Source: Poecilobothrus nobilitatus
Lineage: Eukaryota; Arthropoda; Insecta; Diptera; Dolichopodidae
NCBI GenBank assembly: GCA_947095535.1
Contig: OX352772.1
Span: 149,001,383 to 149,065,382 of the forward strand
Length of the DNA: 64,000 bases
Direction of reading: 5' to 3'
Of the stretch, positions 10,561-20,344 are shown piece by piece (position 1 is the first letter of the stretch; each line of letters begins with the position of its first letter). A model generated the notes under the pieces. That model was not told where the DNA came from. It saw only the letters and a list, made by a program, of their open reading frames with translations, and made no database searches. The position numbers and the translations under genes are program-made.

Positions 10561-10614
10561 ATTTGAAGAGCAAATCTAATTACCTTTCAATGACTTTTAA
10601 AACGCGAACCAATA

Positions 10615-11328
10615 ATGATATATTTTAATCATCCATTTACAATGATGGTGGCGAGACCATCTGGATGTGGGAAAACAGCATTTGTTTGCAACTTGATCAA
10701 AAATATTACTAGATTGATACATCCCAAAATTGAAAAAATAAAATGGTGTAACCCAGAAATTTCTGCGGTTCCAAGAAATATAGATTTCCCTGATATAGAT
10801 TTTTATGCCGGCATTCCGGAAAAGCTTAGTGAAAATGAAAATAAACCTACTTTAATTGTTTTAGATGATTTAATGTTAGATTCAGCAAACAAACAAGTAT
10901 GTGAACTTTTTACTAAAGGTTCGCACCACCGTAATTTGTCTATTATATTATTAACGCAAAACATTTTTCATCAGGGGAAATTCTCACGAGATATTTCATT
11001 AAATTGTAAATATTTGGTACTTTTTAAAAACCCTCGAGATAAATCACAGATTTTTCCTCTAGCTAGACAACTATATCCGGAAAATATAAAAGGCTTCCTG
11101 GGGGTATATAATGAATTAACATCAAACCCACATGGTTATATTGTATTAGATTTAACACAAGACATTAGCGATTTGTTTCGAATTAGAACCAACATATTCT
11201 CAGAGGAATATTGCGTTTGTTTTTGTGCTTCCAAAGATTTAAACAATTGCTTAAAATATGAAACGGTTGAAGAAAAACCGACATATGTTACATGTACTAG
11301 AAAAATGCAACAACAAAAATTTTCGTAA
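10615..11328 (+). CDS. ATP: FtsK/HerA-type genome packaging ATPase
   Basis: 237-aa P-loop ATPase of the A32-like family that pumps viral DNA into capsids. Walker A region near residues 18-26 reads RPSGCGKT; the matching Pol-2 segment is GPSGCGKT, so the first Walker A glycine is replaced by Arg here. Walker B is LIVLDDL (about 80-86). A SIILLTQN sensor-like strand and an FKNPRDKSQ-x-FPLARQLYP block follow. The last 71 nt overlap the next gene. Pol-1 lacks a major capsid gene, so there is no selection for packaging in cis. Confidence 0.8.
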   Translation: MIYFNHPFTMMVARPSGCGKTAFVCNLIKNITRLIHPKIEKIKWCNPEISAVPRNIDFPDIDFYAGIPEKLSENENKPTLIVLDDLMLDSANKQVCELFTKGSHHRNLSIILLTQNIFHQGKFSRDISLNCKYLVLFKNPRDKSQIFPLARQLYPENIKGFLGVYNELTSNPHGYIVLDLTQDISDLFRIRTNIFSEEYCVCFCASKDLNNCLKYETVEEKPTYVTCTRKMQQQKFS

Positions 11329-11590
11329 AAATATTCTAAAATATTGTGATGATGATATAATAAAAACTATTGCTGAAATTGCAATTAATGTCTTAAACGG
11401 GAACAATAAAATATCACCATCACAAAAAACAAAACTAAAAAAATATAAAAAACAATTAAGACTCTTAGCGTGTCCACAAAAAGGTATAAAAGCTAAACGA
11501 AAAATGTTAATTCAACATGGAGGATTTTTACCTACATTAATTGGTACTATATTATCTGGTATAATAGGAAAACTTCTCAGTAAGACATAA
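11258..11590 (+). CDS. Conserved 110-aa basic Polinton protein
   Basis: Small Lys-rich protein conserved in all copies. N-terminal two thirds: basic and helical (ILKYCDDDIIKTIAEIAINVLNG), then a KKYKKQLRLLA segment. C-terminus: a short hydrophobic, Gly-containing helix after QHGG (GFLPTLIGTILSG), like an amphipathic or membrane-active segment. Its ATG is 71 nt inside the end of the ATPase gene and its stop overlaps the next start as TAATG. Function unknown; membrane interaction during entry or assembly is possible by analogy with small adenovirus-like proteins, but this is inference. Confidence 0.7.
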   Translation: MKRLKKNRHMLHVLEKCNNKNFRKNILKYCDDDIIKTIAEIAINVLNGNNKISPSQKTKLKKYKKQLRLLACPQKGIKAKRKMLIQHGGFLPTLIGTILSGIIGKLLSKT

Positions 11591-12205
11591 TGCAGCGAAT
11601 GATTGTTATGTCACCAGAAATATTTTCAAAATTTAGCAAATTATTTCAAGATGATAAAAACTTAGATTTATTGGATCAAAAAATGAAAAAAGTTTTATAT
11701 GATAAAAAATTAAAACCATTGCAAAAATGGTATTTATATCGTCAAATGGTATTTATAGCGAAATGCATATACAGAAACTGAATTACCTAAATACAAATCA
11801 ACGTCAACACAAACTAAATTTTTACCATTAGTTACTGATGATGTGTTTGAATATGACCCTAAAAAAGAACATTCAAATATGGATGTTGATTTAACAAATT
11901 ACGATTTAGATGATGAAAATTCATTTAAAAAATTAGCTCAAACTGAAATGTTGAAAGATGAAAAATTAGTCGAAAGACCATCTCTAAGCTCTGATTATCG
12001 AATGTTTGAAACACCAAGTGGTGATGTAATTACCGTTGCTGTACCATCTCCTGAAAAAAAGAAGACACTAAGATCGGCTGGTAGTTCAATTTCCTCAACT
12101 ATACTTTCACAGTTTCCTGAAACAAAAAAACGAAAACTAAAACCTTTACTAAGAAGTCCAAAACTAAGAACTTCATCAACACCGGAGTGGACAACATATA
12201 AATAG
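11590..12205 (+). pseudogene. Acidic Polinton protein, broken by a deletion
   Basis: Starts with MQRMIVMSPEIFSKF at a TAATG overlap and has the KKVLYDKKLKP-x-QKWYLYRQ motif common in Polinton proteins at this position. Compared with Pol-2, about 95 bp are missing after WYLYRQ, shifting the frame to a stop at 11781. The remainder (EYDPKKEHS, acidic repeats, then a Ser/Lys tail) is open at 11843-12205. The end carries a TATAAATA box. Function unknown; perhaps a scaffold or tegument-like protein. Confidence 0.65.
12197..12204 (+). promoter_or_regulatory. TATA box of the penton gene, overlapping the previous stop
   Basis: TATAAATA spans the last codons and TAG stop of the acidic-protein gene, 44 nt before the penton ATG. 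The same box and distance occur at 37522-37529 and, by duplication, near 14835. Confidence 0.6.
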
Positions 12206-12240
12206 TACAACATTTTATGTTTTAGAAGAAGTTAACAAAG

Positions 12241-13011
12241 ATGGATAGTCAAGATGACTTCTATGTAACATTGTTTAGTAATGATAATCTAAAACTGTTT
12301 CCAGACAACACTTTAGCTTCATTCGAAAATAAATTACCTATTCACTTTGATTTAAGAAATGGTAATTGGAAAGTTGGTCTTTCAGAAATTTATCTGAACG
12401 ATTTCCTACAAACAGAACAATTTAACAAAGAGAATTGTGCTTTTATTAATATTGGACAGTATAATGTTTATGTAAGAAACATTGAAAAACCTCTTGAAAA
12501 AATCAAAGTAACCAAATCTATAGGCTACACATATTATTCATATAACGATTCGGAATTACATTTAGATGATTGGAAGTTTAATTTTTTGCCAACGCTTATT
12601 AAAAATATAACTCCTAATCCCAGATTTACTCGAAACCAAGTTTTTACTGAATTTTTTAATGAAGTTTTGACATATATTTCTAATCCTAAAAATTATGATG
12701 ATGTAACATTTAAAAAAGTGTCAGAATCTAACCGAGGGGACTTAATTCGAATATCGCAGACTTTTGATGAAGATAGTTTTTATATAAAAGTTAATCAGAG
12801 TTATAATGTAAAAACATTATTAACTGAATTATTTCAACAGAAAAAAAATATAAAAAATTTCAAAACAAAATTACCTGAACTATTCAAATTAGCTGTTGCT
12901 AAAAATAAAGATGAATTGAATGGAATGGTGTTGATTTATTCAGATATAGTTCAATCTTCTGTTTTTGGAAGTAGCAAAGTTCGGGCATTACCTTTTTTAT
13001 TATTATTTTAA
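12241..13011 (+). pseudogene. mCP: Penton-like minor capsid protein, C-terminally truncated
   Basis: The N-terminus DDFYVTLFSNDN, FPDNTLASFENKLP and WKVGLSEIYLND is the signature of the Polinton single-jelly-roll minor capsid (penton) protein. The 256-aa frame matches Pol-2 to SSKVRAL (about 12990), then runs into unrelated sequence and stops. About 60 C-terminal residues of the Pol-2 gene are missing. The break marks the left edge of the deletion that removed the capsid, core-like and protease genes. Confidence 0.8.
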
Positions 13012-13248
13012 TTTTAGGTCGGTCTCAACAGGCATCTTCTCCTTGCAAATAAGTCTGGTAAGCACATCCAAGTCGTGCTCACTTGGCATCTTTTCTGTAC
13101 ATAACAATTTTGAGCCATTATCACTGCTACTTGCTGCTCCTCTATAAAGGTCCTTAAATTCAATTTCGTAATTGAATGTTAATGTTCTTTCTAATTGGAA
13201 AATATCGCATTTTCCAATTATTTCTTCAAACGGCTCCTGTACTTCCAT
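13003..13248 (-). CDS. Small unknown Polinton ORF (81 aa)
   Basis: Unrecognised 81-aa leftward ORF with two related C-terminal segments (LLCTEKMPSEHDLD and LICKEKMPVETDLK). A TATAAATT (13281-13288) lies 40 nt upstream of the ATG, the same spacing as other genes of this element, which supports it as real. The N-terminal FQLERTLTFNYEIEF faintly recalls the accessory protein at 42753, also leftward in this position in Pol-2. The 3' end may be lost in the deletion next to it. An identical copy is at 15641-15886. Confidence 0.45.
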   Translation of the reverse strand: MEVQEPFEEIIGKCDIFQLERTLTFNYEIEFKDLYRGAASSSDNGSKLLCTEKMPSEHDLDVLTRLICKEKMPVETDLKLK

Positions 13249-13387
13249 TATTAATTAAAAATAATTTAAAAACTTAAATCAATTTATACTTTTTATGCAA
13301 CATACATAATATTTTGCATCATACATAATACTTTCTAAAATATTCAAATTATATTTTTGCATTTTCATTAATAATTAATGACTGATC

Positions 13388-13856
13388 TTAGATTGATTCT
13401 GCTTTTAACCTGTAGCAGACTGATTCTGCTTTTAACCTGTATATCTTTGTTTCTGGAACTGTAATTACCCTATGATCATTTGTTCTTCGAAAATTTTTGT
13501 ACAGAATATTTACACCGGCTTTATCGTTCAATAAAACCATTTCCTTAATTTTTTCAAAATTGACTAGTTTTGAATTATTATAATCTAGTTTAATTCCTTT
13601 TACTTTACAAACTACTGCATCGCTTTGTTTGTCAGAAGAAAATGCTTTATATGCATAATTTTTTGGTCCACCGCTAACGAATTCTTTTATGTAGCTGTCA
13701 GATCCAAATGATTCTAGTTCATTAGTCATATCTCCGATAAAATTGCCTATGACAGGTTCATATTCACCTTCTTTTGACACATATATGACGGAATCAGTGT
13801 CATAATATAAAACTCGTTCTTGTAAATTTTCCAAATATTCATACAATTTTAAACGA
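13388..13856 (-). pseudogene. Duplicated PolB C-terminal fragment
   Basis: Encodes residues matching the last part of PolB at 16612-17048, from YEYLENLQERVLYYDTDS (motif C) to ETKIYRLKAE, then a short duplicated tail (VCYRLKAESI). It has no upstream polymerase sequence. It is the right end of tandem unit 1 and cannot be functional alone. Confidence 0.8.
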
Positions 13857-13895
13857 AAAGATGTGCTTCCAAAGATTTAAACAATTGCTTAAAAT

Positions 13896-14228
13896 ATGAA
13901 ACGGTTGAAGAAAAACCGACATATGTTACATGTACTAGAAAAATGCAACAACAAAAATTTTCGTAAAAATATTCTAAAATATTGTGATGATGATATAATA
14001 AAAACTATTGCTGAAATTGCAATTAATGTCTTAAACGGGAACAATAAAATATCACCATCACAAAAAACAAAACTAAAAAAATATAAAAAACAATTAAGAC
14101 TCTTAGCGTGTCCACAAAAAGGTATAAAAGCTAAACGAAAAATGTTAATTCAACATGGAGGATTTTTACCTACATTAATTGGTACTATATTATCTGGTAT
14201 AATAGGAAAACTTCTCAGTAAGACATAA
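13896..14228 (+). CDS. Second copy of the 110-aa basic protein
   Basis: Identical in sequence to the gene at 11258-11590, in tandem unit 2. It lacks the upstream ATPase coding sequence (only the last ATPase codons remain), so its natural promoter context is missing. If transcribed it would give the same product. Confidence 0.55.
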   Translation: MKRLKKNRHMLHVLEKCNNKNFRKNILKYCDDDIIKTIAEIAINVLNGNNKISPSQKTKLKKYKKQLRLLACPQKGIKAKRKMLIQHGGFLPTLIGTILSGIIGKLLSKT

Positions 14229-14843
14229 TGCAGCGAATGATTGTTATGTCACCAGAAATATTTTCAAAATTTAGCAAATTATTTCAAGATGATAAAAACT
14301 TAGATTTATTGGATCAAAAAATGAAAAAAGTTTTATATGATAAAAAATTAAAACCATTGCAAAAATGGTATTTATATCGTCAAATGGTATTTATAGCGAA
14401 ATGCATATACAGAAACTGAATTACCTAAATACAAATCAACGTCAACACAAACTAAATTTTTACCATTAGTTACTGATGATGTGTTTGAATATGACCCTAA
14501 AAAAGAACATTCAAATATGGATGTTGATTTAACAAATTACGATTTAGATGATGAAAATTCATTTAAAAAATTAGCTCAAACTGAAATGTTGAAAGATGAA
14601 AAATTAGTCGAAAGACCATCTCTAAGCTCTGATTATCGAATGTTTGAAACACCAAGTGGTGATGTAATTACCGTTGCTGTACCATCTCCTGAAAAAAAGA
14701 AGACACTAAGATCGGCTGGTAGTTCAATTTCCTCAACTATACTTTCACAGTTTCCTGAAACAAAAAAACGAAAACTAAAACCTTTACTAAGAAGTCCAAA
14801 ACTAAGAACTTCATCAACACCGGAGTGGACAACATATAAATAG
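14228..14843 (+). pseudogene. Second copy of the broken acidic-protein gene
   Basis: Identical to 11590-12205, with the same deletion and stop (14419) and the same second open part (14481-14843), so the break predates the duplication. Confidence 0.65.
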
Positions 14844-14878
14844 TACAACATTTTATGTTTTAGAAGAAGTTAACAAAG

Positions 14879-15649
14879 ATGGATAGTCAAGATGACTTCT
14901 ATGTAACATTGTTTAGTAATGATAATCTAAAACTGTTTCCAGACAACACTTTAGCTTCATTCGAAAATAAATTACCTATTCACTTTGATTTAAGAAATGG
15001 TAATTGGAAAGTTGGTCTTTCAGAAATTTATCTGAACGATTTCCTACAAACAGAACAATTTAACAAAGAGAATTGTGCTTTTATTAATATTGGACAGTAT
15101 AATGTTTATGTAAGAAACATTGAAAAACCTCTTGAAAAAATCAAAGTAACCAAATCTATAGGCTACACATATTATTCATATAACGATTCGGAATTACATT
15201 TAGATGATTGGAAGTTTAATTTTTTGCCAACGCTTATTAAAAATATAACTCCTAATCCCAGATTTACTCGAAACCAAGTTTTTACTGAATTTTTTAATGA
15301 AGTTTTGACATATATTTCTAATCCTAAAAATTATGATGATGTAACATTTAAAAAAGTGTCAGAATCTAACCGAGGGGACTTAATTCGAATATCGCAGACT
15401 TTTGATGAAGATAGTTTTTATATAAAAGTTAATCAGAGTTATAATGTAAAAACATTATTAACTGAATTATTTCAACAGAAAAAAAATATAAAAAATTTCA
15501 AAACAAAATTACCTGAACTATTCAAATTAGCTGTTGCTAAAAATAAAGATGAATTGAATGGAATGGTGTTGATTTATTCAGATATAGTTCAATCTTCTGT
15601 TTTTGGAAGTAGCAAAGTTCGGGCATTACCTTTTTTATTATTATTTTAA
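14879..15649 (+). pseudogene. Second copy of the truncated penton-like gene
   Basis: Identical to 12241-13011, with the same loss of the C-terminal region. The deletion therefore came first and the tandem duplication later. The TATAAATA box 44 nt upstream is also copied. Confidence 0.7.
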
Positions 15650-15886
15650 TTTTAGGTCGGTCTCAACAGGCATCTTCTCCTTGCAAATAAGTCTGGTAAG
15701 CACATCCAAGTCGTGCTCACTTGGCATCTTTTCTGTACATAACAATTTTGAGCCATTATCACTGCTACTTGCTGCTCCTCTATAAAGGTCCTTAAATTCA
15801 ATTTCGTAATTGAATGTTAATGTTCTTTCTAATTGGAAAATATCGCATTTTCCAATTATTTCTTCAAACGGCTCCTGTACTTCCAT
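15641..15886 (-). CDS. Second copy of the 81-aa unknown ORF
   Basis: Identical to 13003-13248, including the TATAAATT box 40 nt upstream. Unknown function. Confidence 0.4.
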   Translation of the reverse strand: MEVQEPFEEIIGKCDIFQLERTLTFNYEIEFKDLYRGAASSSDNGSKLLCTEKMPSEHDLDVLTRLICKEKMPVETDLKLK

Positions 15887-16022
15887 TATTAATTAAAAAT
15901 AATTTAAAAACTTAAATCAATTTATACTTTTTATGCAACATACATAATATTTTGCATCATACATAATACTTTCTAAAATATTCAAATTATATTTTTGCAT
16001 TTTCATTAATAATTAATGACTG

Positions 16023-16555
16023 TATATTCTCTAAACTATGTCTAAGATTTAAAATACTTTGTAGCTACCAATATAAAAATCACTATGTAGAGGAGTTAAA
16101 ATATTAGTCAGCAAGATTTTTGTAACTCTTTGCACGTTTTTTTTTTTTTTCCAGGTTAATCCATTTAAATCAACCCTTGTTTCTGGAGAGTCGATATCCG
16201 GTCCCCTGAGGTTCGGTCTCTTTAAAGCGGGGCCTGAATCAGGCGCCCCTTTTCTTGATTCTGGATGGGGTCCCCGGATGTCCGGTATCTGTCTTTGAGG
16301 GTCCGGTATCGGTTTATGCTACTGCTAAAGGCTCCCTTCCCCTTTTTTTTCCACTCTTTTTAAATCGTATTAGTTATAAATTATAGGATTTCAAGCTGGG
16401 CTTTAATTTCAAATTTTTTGGACGGGATCCTAATAGGTGGAATATGGCTCTGTTTGAGTTAATTCCAAAAACGCGTATAGACTCGCAAGAAAAATAGTAT
16501 AAATAAAAAAAAAGTTAAATAAAAAATTGATTAAACTTCTTTTTAAAAAAAAACT
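16023..16555. other. Non-coding, partly GC-rich spacer
   Basis: Between the convergent duplicated block and PolB. The stretch 16180-16330 is unusually GC-rich for this AT-rich element and repeats TCCGGTATC-like and GGGGTCC/GGTCCC motifs. Absent from tandem unit 1. No ORF. Possible leftover of another insertion. Confidence 0.5.
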
Positions 16556-19500
16556 TTATTTTTTTCTTTTAAATCCAAATGGTACAGAACTATAATTTTC
16601 ATAAAACCTTCGTTTTTCTGCTTTTAACCTGTATATCTTTGTTTCTGGAACTGTAATTACCCTATGATCATTTGTTCTTCGAAAATTTTTGTACAGAATA
16701 TTTACACCGGCTTTATCGTTCAATAAAACCATTTCCTTAATTTTTTCAAAATTGACTAGTTTTGAATTATTATAATCTAGTTTAATTCCTTTTACTTTAC
16801 AAACTACTGCATCGCTTTGTTTGTCAGAAGAAAATGCTTTATATGCATAATTTTTTGGTCCACCGCTAACGAATTCTTTTATGTAGCTGTCAGATCCAAA
16901 TGATTCTAGTTCATTAGTCATATCTCCGATAAAATTGCCTATGACAGGTTCATATTCACCTTCTTTTGACACATATATGACGGAATCAGTGTCATAATAT
17001 AAAACTCGTTCTTGTAAATTTTCCAAATATTCATACAATTTTAAACGAGCCTGTGCAGTTGTATAACTTGCAATACATACGTTCACTGTACGCAATGAAT
17101 CTAAATCTTCATTTTTATATTTCCAGTTAACTAAAACCGTGTCAGAATTGATAATCATTATGTGCAATACATCTTTGCTTGGATTTGTCAATATAGAATA
17201 AAAAGTAGCTGGACTTTTTATTATTTGCGTTTTTGTCTGATTTTCTCGTTGACCAAATTTTCCCCAGAAAGAGTTCAATATAAGCTTACTGTATGATCTT
17301 TTTCCAGGGTTTTTGTAAATATTTTCTGTATCAAGTTTAATATTTTCTTGTTGGAAAAATTGTTCCAAATAATTTTGTTTTAATTCTTCTGTGTTGCAAT
17401 CTTTAGGCCATCCAGAAGCTTCCTGTTTAGTTTTAAGAAATTTGTCCATCATCTCTGTAAATAATCCAGGTTCACAGTTGTCTTTGTTATATTGTTTTAC
17501 CTTATAACGCCAAATTTCATGAAATTCAAATATTTTATACCCCTTTTTTACAGCTTTTACTACTTCGTCTATAACCCAAGTTCCTGTCAGAGTTCTTTCT
17601 TTATCAGAATGAAGGCATTCATCTTGATATGTTTCAAGGCTGCAAGTGAAACAAAGCGTAAACATTAATTTATTATTTTGTTTTATTGGAAGAACAGGGT
17701 GAATCAAATCAGTTGGTGGAAGAATATCACATTTTATTAAACCATTAGTATTTTCTAAGTCAACTTTAGAACATATTTCATGGCCCACTAAAACTTCAGG
17801 ATGTCCTACTGGAAATTTCCCATGTTTGCACACATAGGGATATAATGAGCAAATATCTATGTATTTTATTTTTTCATTTTCTTTTGCTTTGTAATACATA
17901 AAAGTGTTTCCAGTTCTACCTCCATAAAAAGCATCTCGTGGTTCTAAAGGAACGTTTTTTAAAAGGGGGTGATTTATAAGATATGACATTTCATCTTCTT
18001 TTTCTATCAATTGTTCTCTAAAATCACATTCCCACATTTCGATCACTTGATATCCAAATGATTTTAATCGTTCTGTTCTTGTTATGGTATTTTCAAATCT
18101 GATATCAAGAGTATCATGTTTGTTCCCTTGTATTGATTCATTCCTCTTATATGGAAAACATTTTGGATGGCCATGAAAATAGCACCCATGGAATTGAAAA
18201 ATTTGTTTTGTTTCTGAACAAAAACCATCTACTTTTATATTTTTTATAATTGCTTCTTTTTTCTTTGCTGCATGTTGAATATTAATCTTTCTTTGATCCT
18301 CTTCCCAAATTAGCCATTGAAGAGCAATTTTTGATTGATTGTCTGCAAATCTGTAACCTTTTTTGGGTATCAATCCTATAGTTTCCGGTTTCAAAAAATT
18401 TCTTCGAAAAACTAAATTGCATGCTGAAGCAATGGTTGTAGCCTCAGTGAAAGGACATACATTATTTTCTTCCAATAGGAGTTTTCTAAATTTAATGCAT
18501 GCTTCAGTTAAAATATGTACATCATTTTTGCAATATTCTATCAAATCACGTTTCATATTGAACTCGGTATTTTTGCTTTGTTCATACCAATCAATAAACA
18601 TTTTTCGATTTTCTTCTGTCATTGTATCAGGACTATAGTAGTGCATAAGTGGTATTGGCCCAACATAATTTATATTTTCTGATGTATTGAATAAATGAGG
18701 AAAATAACCTTTTTTTAAATCAGTTGATAAATCGAAAGCTTTAGGAAGTTGTGATAGTGGCATTGCAAAATAATTCATAGAATCTAAAAACCTTATATTT
18801 TTAATCTGCATCTGAATAATTTTTGTACCCCTCATGATTAATTTTGGCTCTATCTCACTTTTATGCAGCAATTCATTTAAAATAAACTGGTGATCAAAAC
18901 TTTGTCCATTATGAGCTATTACAACAACTTGTTTAAATTTTTTAGCCATTTTAAAAATGTAATCAACTAAATTTGGAATTACATTTGTGTCAAAAACTGT
19001 TGTTCTAAAACCACATTTAGAACAAAAATGTAACTTCTCTTCTTTTATGCAATGATGACATCTTATACTAAGAACACATAAATTAGGTTCATGTAGTTTA
19101 ATATCTTCATTATTGTTTTTAACTAGCGTTTTTTCTTGCATTGTTTCTAGATCGTAAAAGATAAACACAAAATCATTAATTTTTGGTTTGCTCTTATCTA
19201 CAATAATATAACAAAAATGATTTTTTTCTACACTTTTGTTACAATTTTTACAAAAAACAGTATCACATTTATGTGGTGAATCAATCTTTCTAAAATATGT
19301 TTTAAAACAAATTAAGCATTTGTGAAATTTTTGACATGTAGTAACTGTTTTATGATTTTCAAAACATTTTCCACCTCGGAATGATCGTTTGCAATAGTTG
19401 CATGTAATAGTTGTAGGTATATTATTACATGCAGGAGACTGTCGACAACAAATATAGATACCTTCACAATTATGATAATTTGCGTAACCTACATTACATT

Positions 19501-20344
19501 TTTTACAGTAATGGTTAATGCAAAAAACCACTGTCAGCGAAATAATAACGTTAAAGTGATTTTCGTAATATAATAAATTAATTCTTTTGCCATCGTTTTT
19601 ACCTTCAAAAATTATATTTTTGTTATTAGCATAATCGTAAACAACGATGTTATATTCATCCCCATAATAATCCTGTATTTTTTTAAGTTCAGATATTCCT
19701 GCACTTTGCGTTATATTTAATTTTGTTTTTACCATCAGCTCTAATGCTAGATTTTTCTGCATCTTCTGTGTATCTTGGCGAATTTTTTTATAATTCATGT
19801 CACCATCTATAAAAGCTTTTCCTACTACAATAGCTCGGAGTAAGCAAAGATTATCATTATTTTTAATGACAACAATGCCTTTTCGTTTTAAACTTTCTTC
19901 ATTGAAAGTAAAATAATTTCTCCCTCGTCCACTTCCAGAAGGCAACCGTACAGTTGTAGTTGTTAGTTGAAAACAATCAGTATTCAGGCCCTCCGAATTA
20001 CTTTGGAATATTTTACTTATTAGTTCCCAAATATCTTCAAACTTCACTGAACTTGCAAGCTTAAAATTCATCCAACCTGGAGTTCTCTGTTGAAAGTTAT
20101 CAGCAAAAAATACTATACCAATGAGATCATTCGGTTCAACGTTTTCCACCGAATATATAACTATTTGATTAATGGCTTCTTTAGTATATGCCAATATATC
20201 TTCTTCATTTGGAGCTTTTCTTATTTTGAATGTAATTTTTCTCGACATAACTCCAAACTTTTTCAAAAACTGACTTTTTTCTTCTATAATTATGAATTTG
20301 GAAGACTCCTCTAAATATTTCTCTAATATTTGTTTCTTGGCCAT
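16556..20344 (-). CDS. PolB: Protein-primed family B DNA polymerase with Vsr-like insert
   Basis: Intact 1262-aa polymerase for self-synthesis of the element. Residues about 140-270 form a conserved Polinton N-terminal domain with NDNLCLLRAIVV and NHFNVI. About 275-385: a Cys/His-rich region with many CxxC pairs. Exonuclease motifs: FYDLETM, HNGQSFDHQ and YCKNDVHIL. Between exonuclease and polymerase is a Vsr endonuclease-like segment (KVDGFC, FHGCYFHGHPKC). Polymerase motifs: DICSLYP (A), LILNSFWGKFG (B) and YYDTDS (C). Unlike the Pol-2 polymerase in orientation, domains and motifs. A TATAAAC box lies 30 nt upstream. Confidence 0.9.
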   Translation of the reverse strand: MAKKQILEKYLEESSKFIIIEEKSQFLKKFGVMSRKITFKIRKAPNEEDILAYTKEAINQIVIYSVENVEPNDLIGIVFFADNFQQRTPGWMNFKLASSVKFEDIWELISKIFQSNSEGLNTDCFQLTTTTVRLPSGSGRGRNYFTFNEESLKRKGIVVIKNNDNLCLLRAIVVGKAFIDGDMNYKKIRQDTQKMQKNLALELMVKTKLNITQSAGISELKKIQDYYGDEYNIVVYDYANNKNIIFEGKNDGKRINLLYYENHFNVIISLTVVFCINHYCKKCNVGYANYHNCEGIYICCRQSPACNNIPTTITCNYCKRSFRGGKCFENHKTVTTCQKFHKCLICFKTYFRKIDSPHKCDTVFCKNCNKSVEKNHFCYIIVDKSKPKINDFVFIFYDLETMQEKTLVKNNNEDIKLHEPNLCVLSIRCHHCIKEEKLHFCSKCGFRTTVFDTNVIPNLVDYIFKMAKKFKQVVVIAHNGQSFDHQFILNELLHKSEIEPKLIMRGTKIIQMQIKNIRFLDSMNYFAMPLSQLPKAFDLSTDLKKGYFPHLFNTSENINYVGPIPLMHYYSPDTMTEENRKMFIDWYEQSKNTEFNMKRDLIEYCKNDVHILTEACIKFRKLLLEENNVCPFTEATTIASACNLVFRRNFLKPETIGLIPKKGYRFADNQSKIALQWLIWEEDQRKINIQHAAKKKEAIIKNIKVDGFCSETKQIFQFHGCYFHGHPKCFPYKRNESIQGNKHDTLDIRFENTITRTERLKSFGYQVIEMWECDFREQLIEKEDEMSYLINHPLLKNVPLEPRDAFYGGRTGNTFMYYKAKENEKIKYIDICSLYPYVCKHGKFPVGHPEVLVGHEICSKVDLENTNGLIKCDILPPTDLIHPVLPIKQNNKLMFTLCFTCSLETYQDECLHSDKERTLTGTWVIDEVVKAVKKGYKIFEFHEIWRYKVKQYNKDNCEPGLFTEMMDKFLKTKQEASGWPKDCNTEELKQNYLEQFFQQENIKLDTENIYKNPGKRSYSKLILNSFWGKFGQRENQTKTQIIKSPATFYSILTNPSKDVLHIMIINSDTVLVNWKYKNEDLDSLRTVNVCIASYTTAQARLKLYEYLENLQERVLYYDTDSVIYVSKEGEYEPVIGNFIGDMTNELESFGSDSYIKEFVSGGPKNYAYKAFSSDKQSDAVVCKVKGIKLDYNNSKLVNFEKIKEMVLLNDKAGVNILYKNFRRTNDHRVITVPETKIYRLKAEKRRFYENYSSVPFGFKRKK

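Larger units (their letters stand above)
11224..13856. repeat. Tandem duplication D1, unit 1
   Basis: The part 11224-13384 appears base-identical to 13862-16022 (offset 2638; all open frames translate identically). The remainder, about 13397-13856, matches the PolB 3' end at about 16612-17048. The 590 bp that separate these parts in unit 2 are missing here. Five filler bases (AAAGA, 13857-13861) lie at the junction. Unit 2 is 13862-17048. Confidence 0.85.

Noticed and set aside
11995..12213. 72-aa minus-strand ORF in all copies of the acidic-protein gene
   Set aside because: Conserved only because the sense gene is nearly identical; it has no promoter or independent signal.
12965..13147. 60-aa plus-strand ORF spanning the penton break
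   Set aside because: Created by the deletion joint and overlapping the minus-strand ORF; no coding signature.
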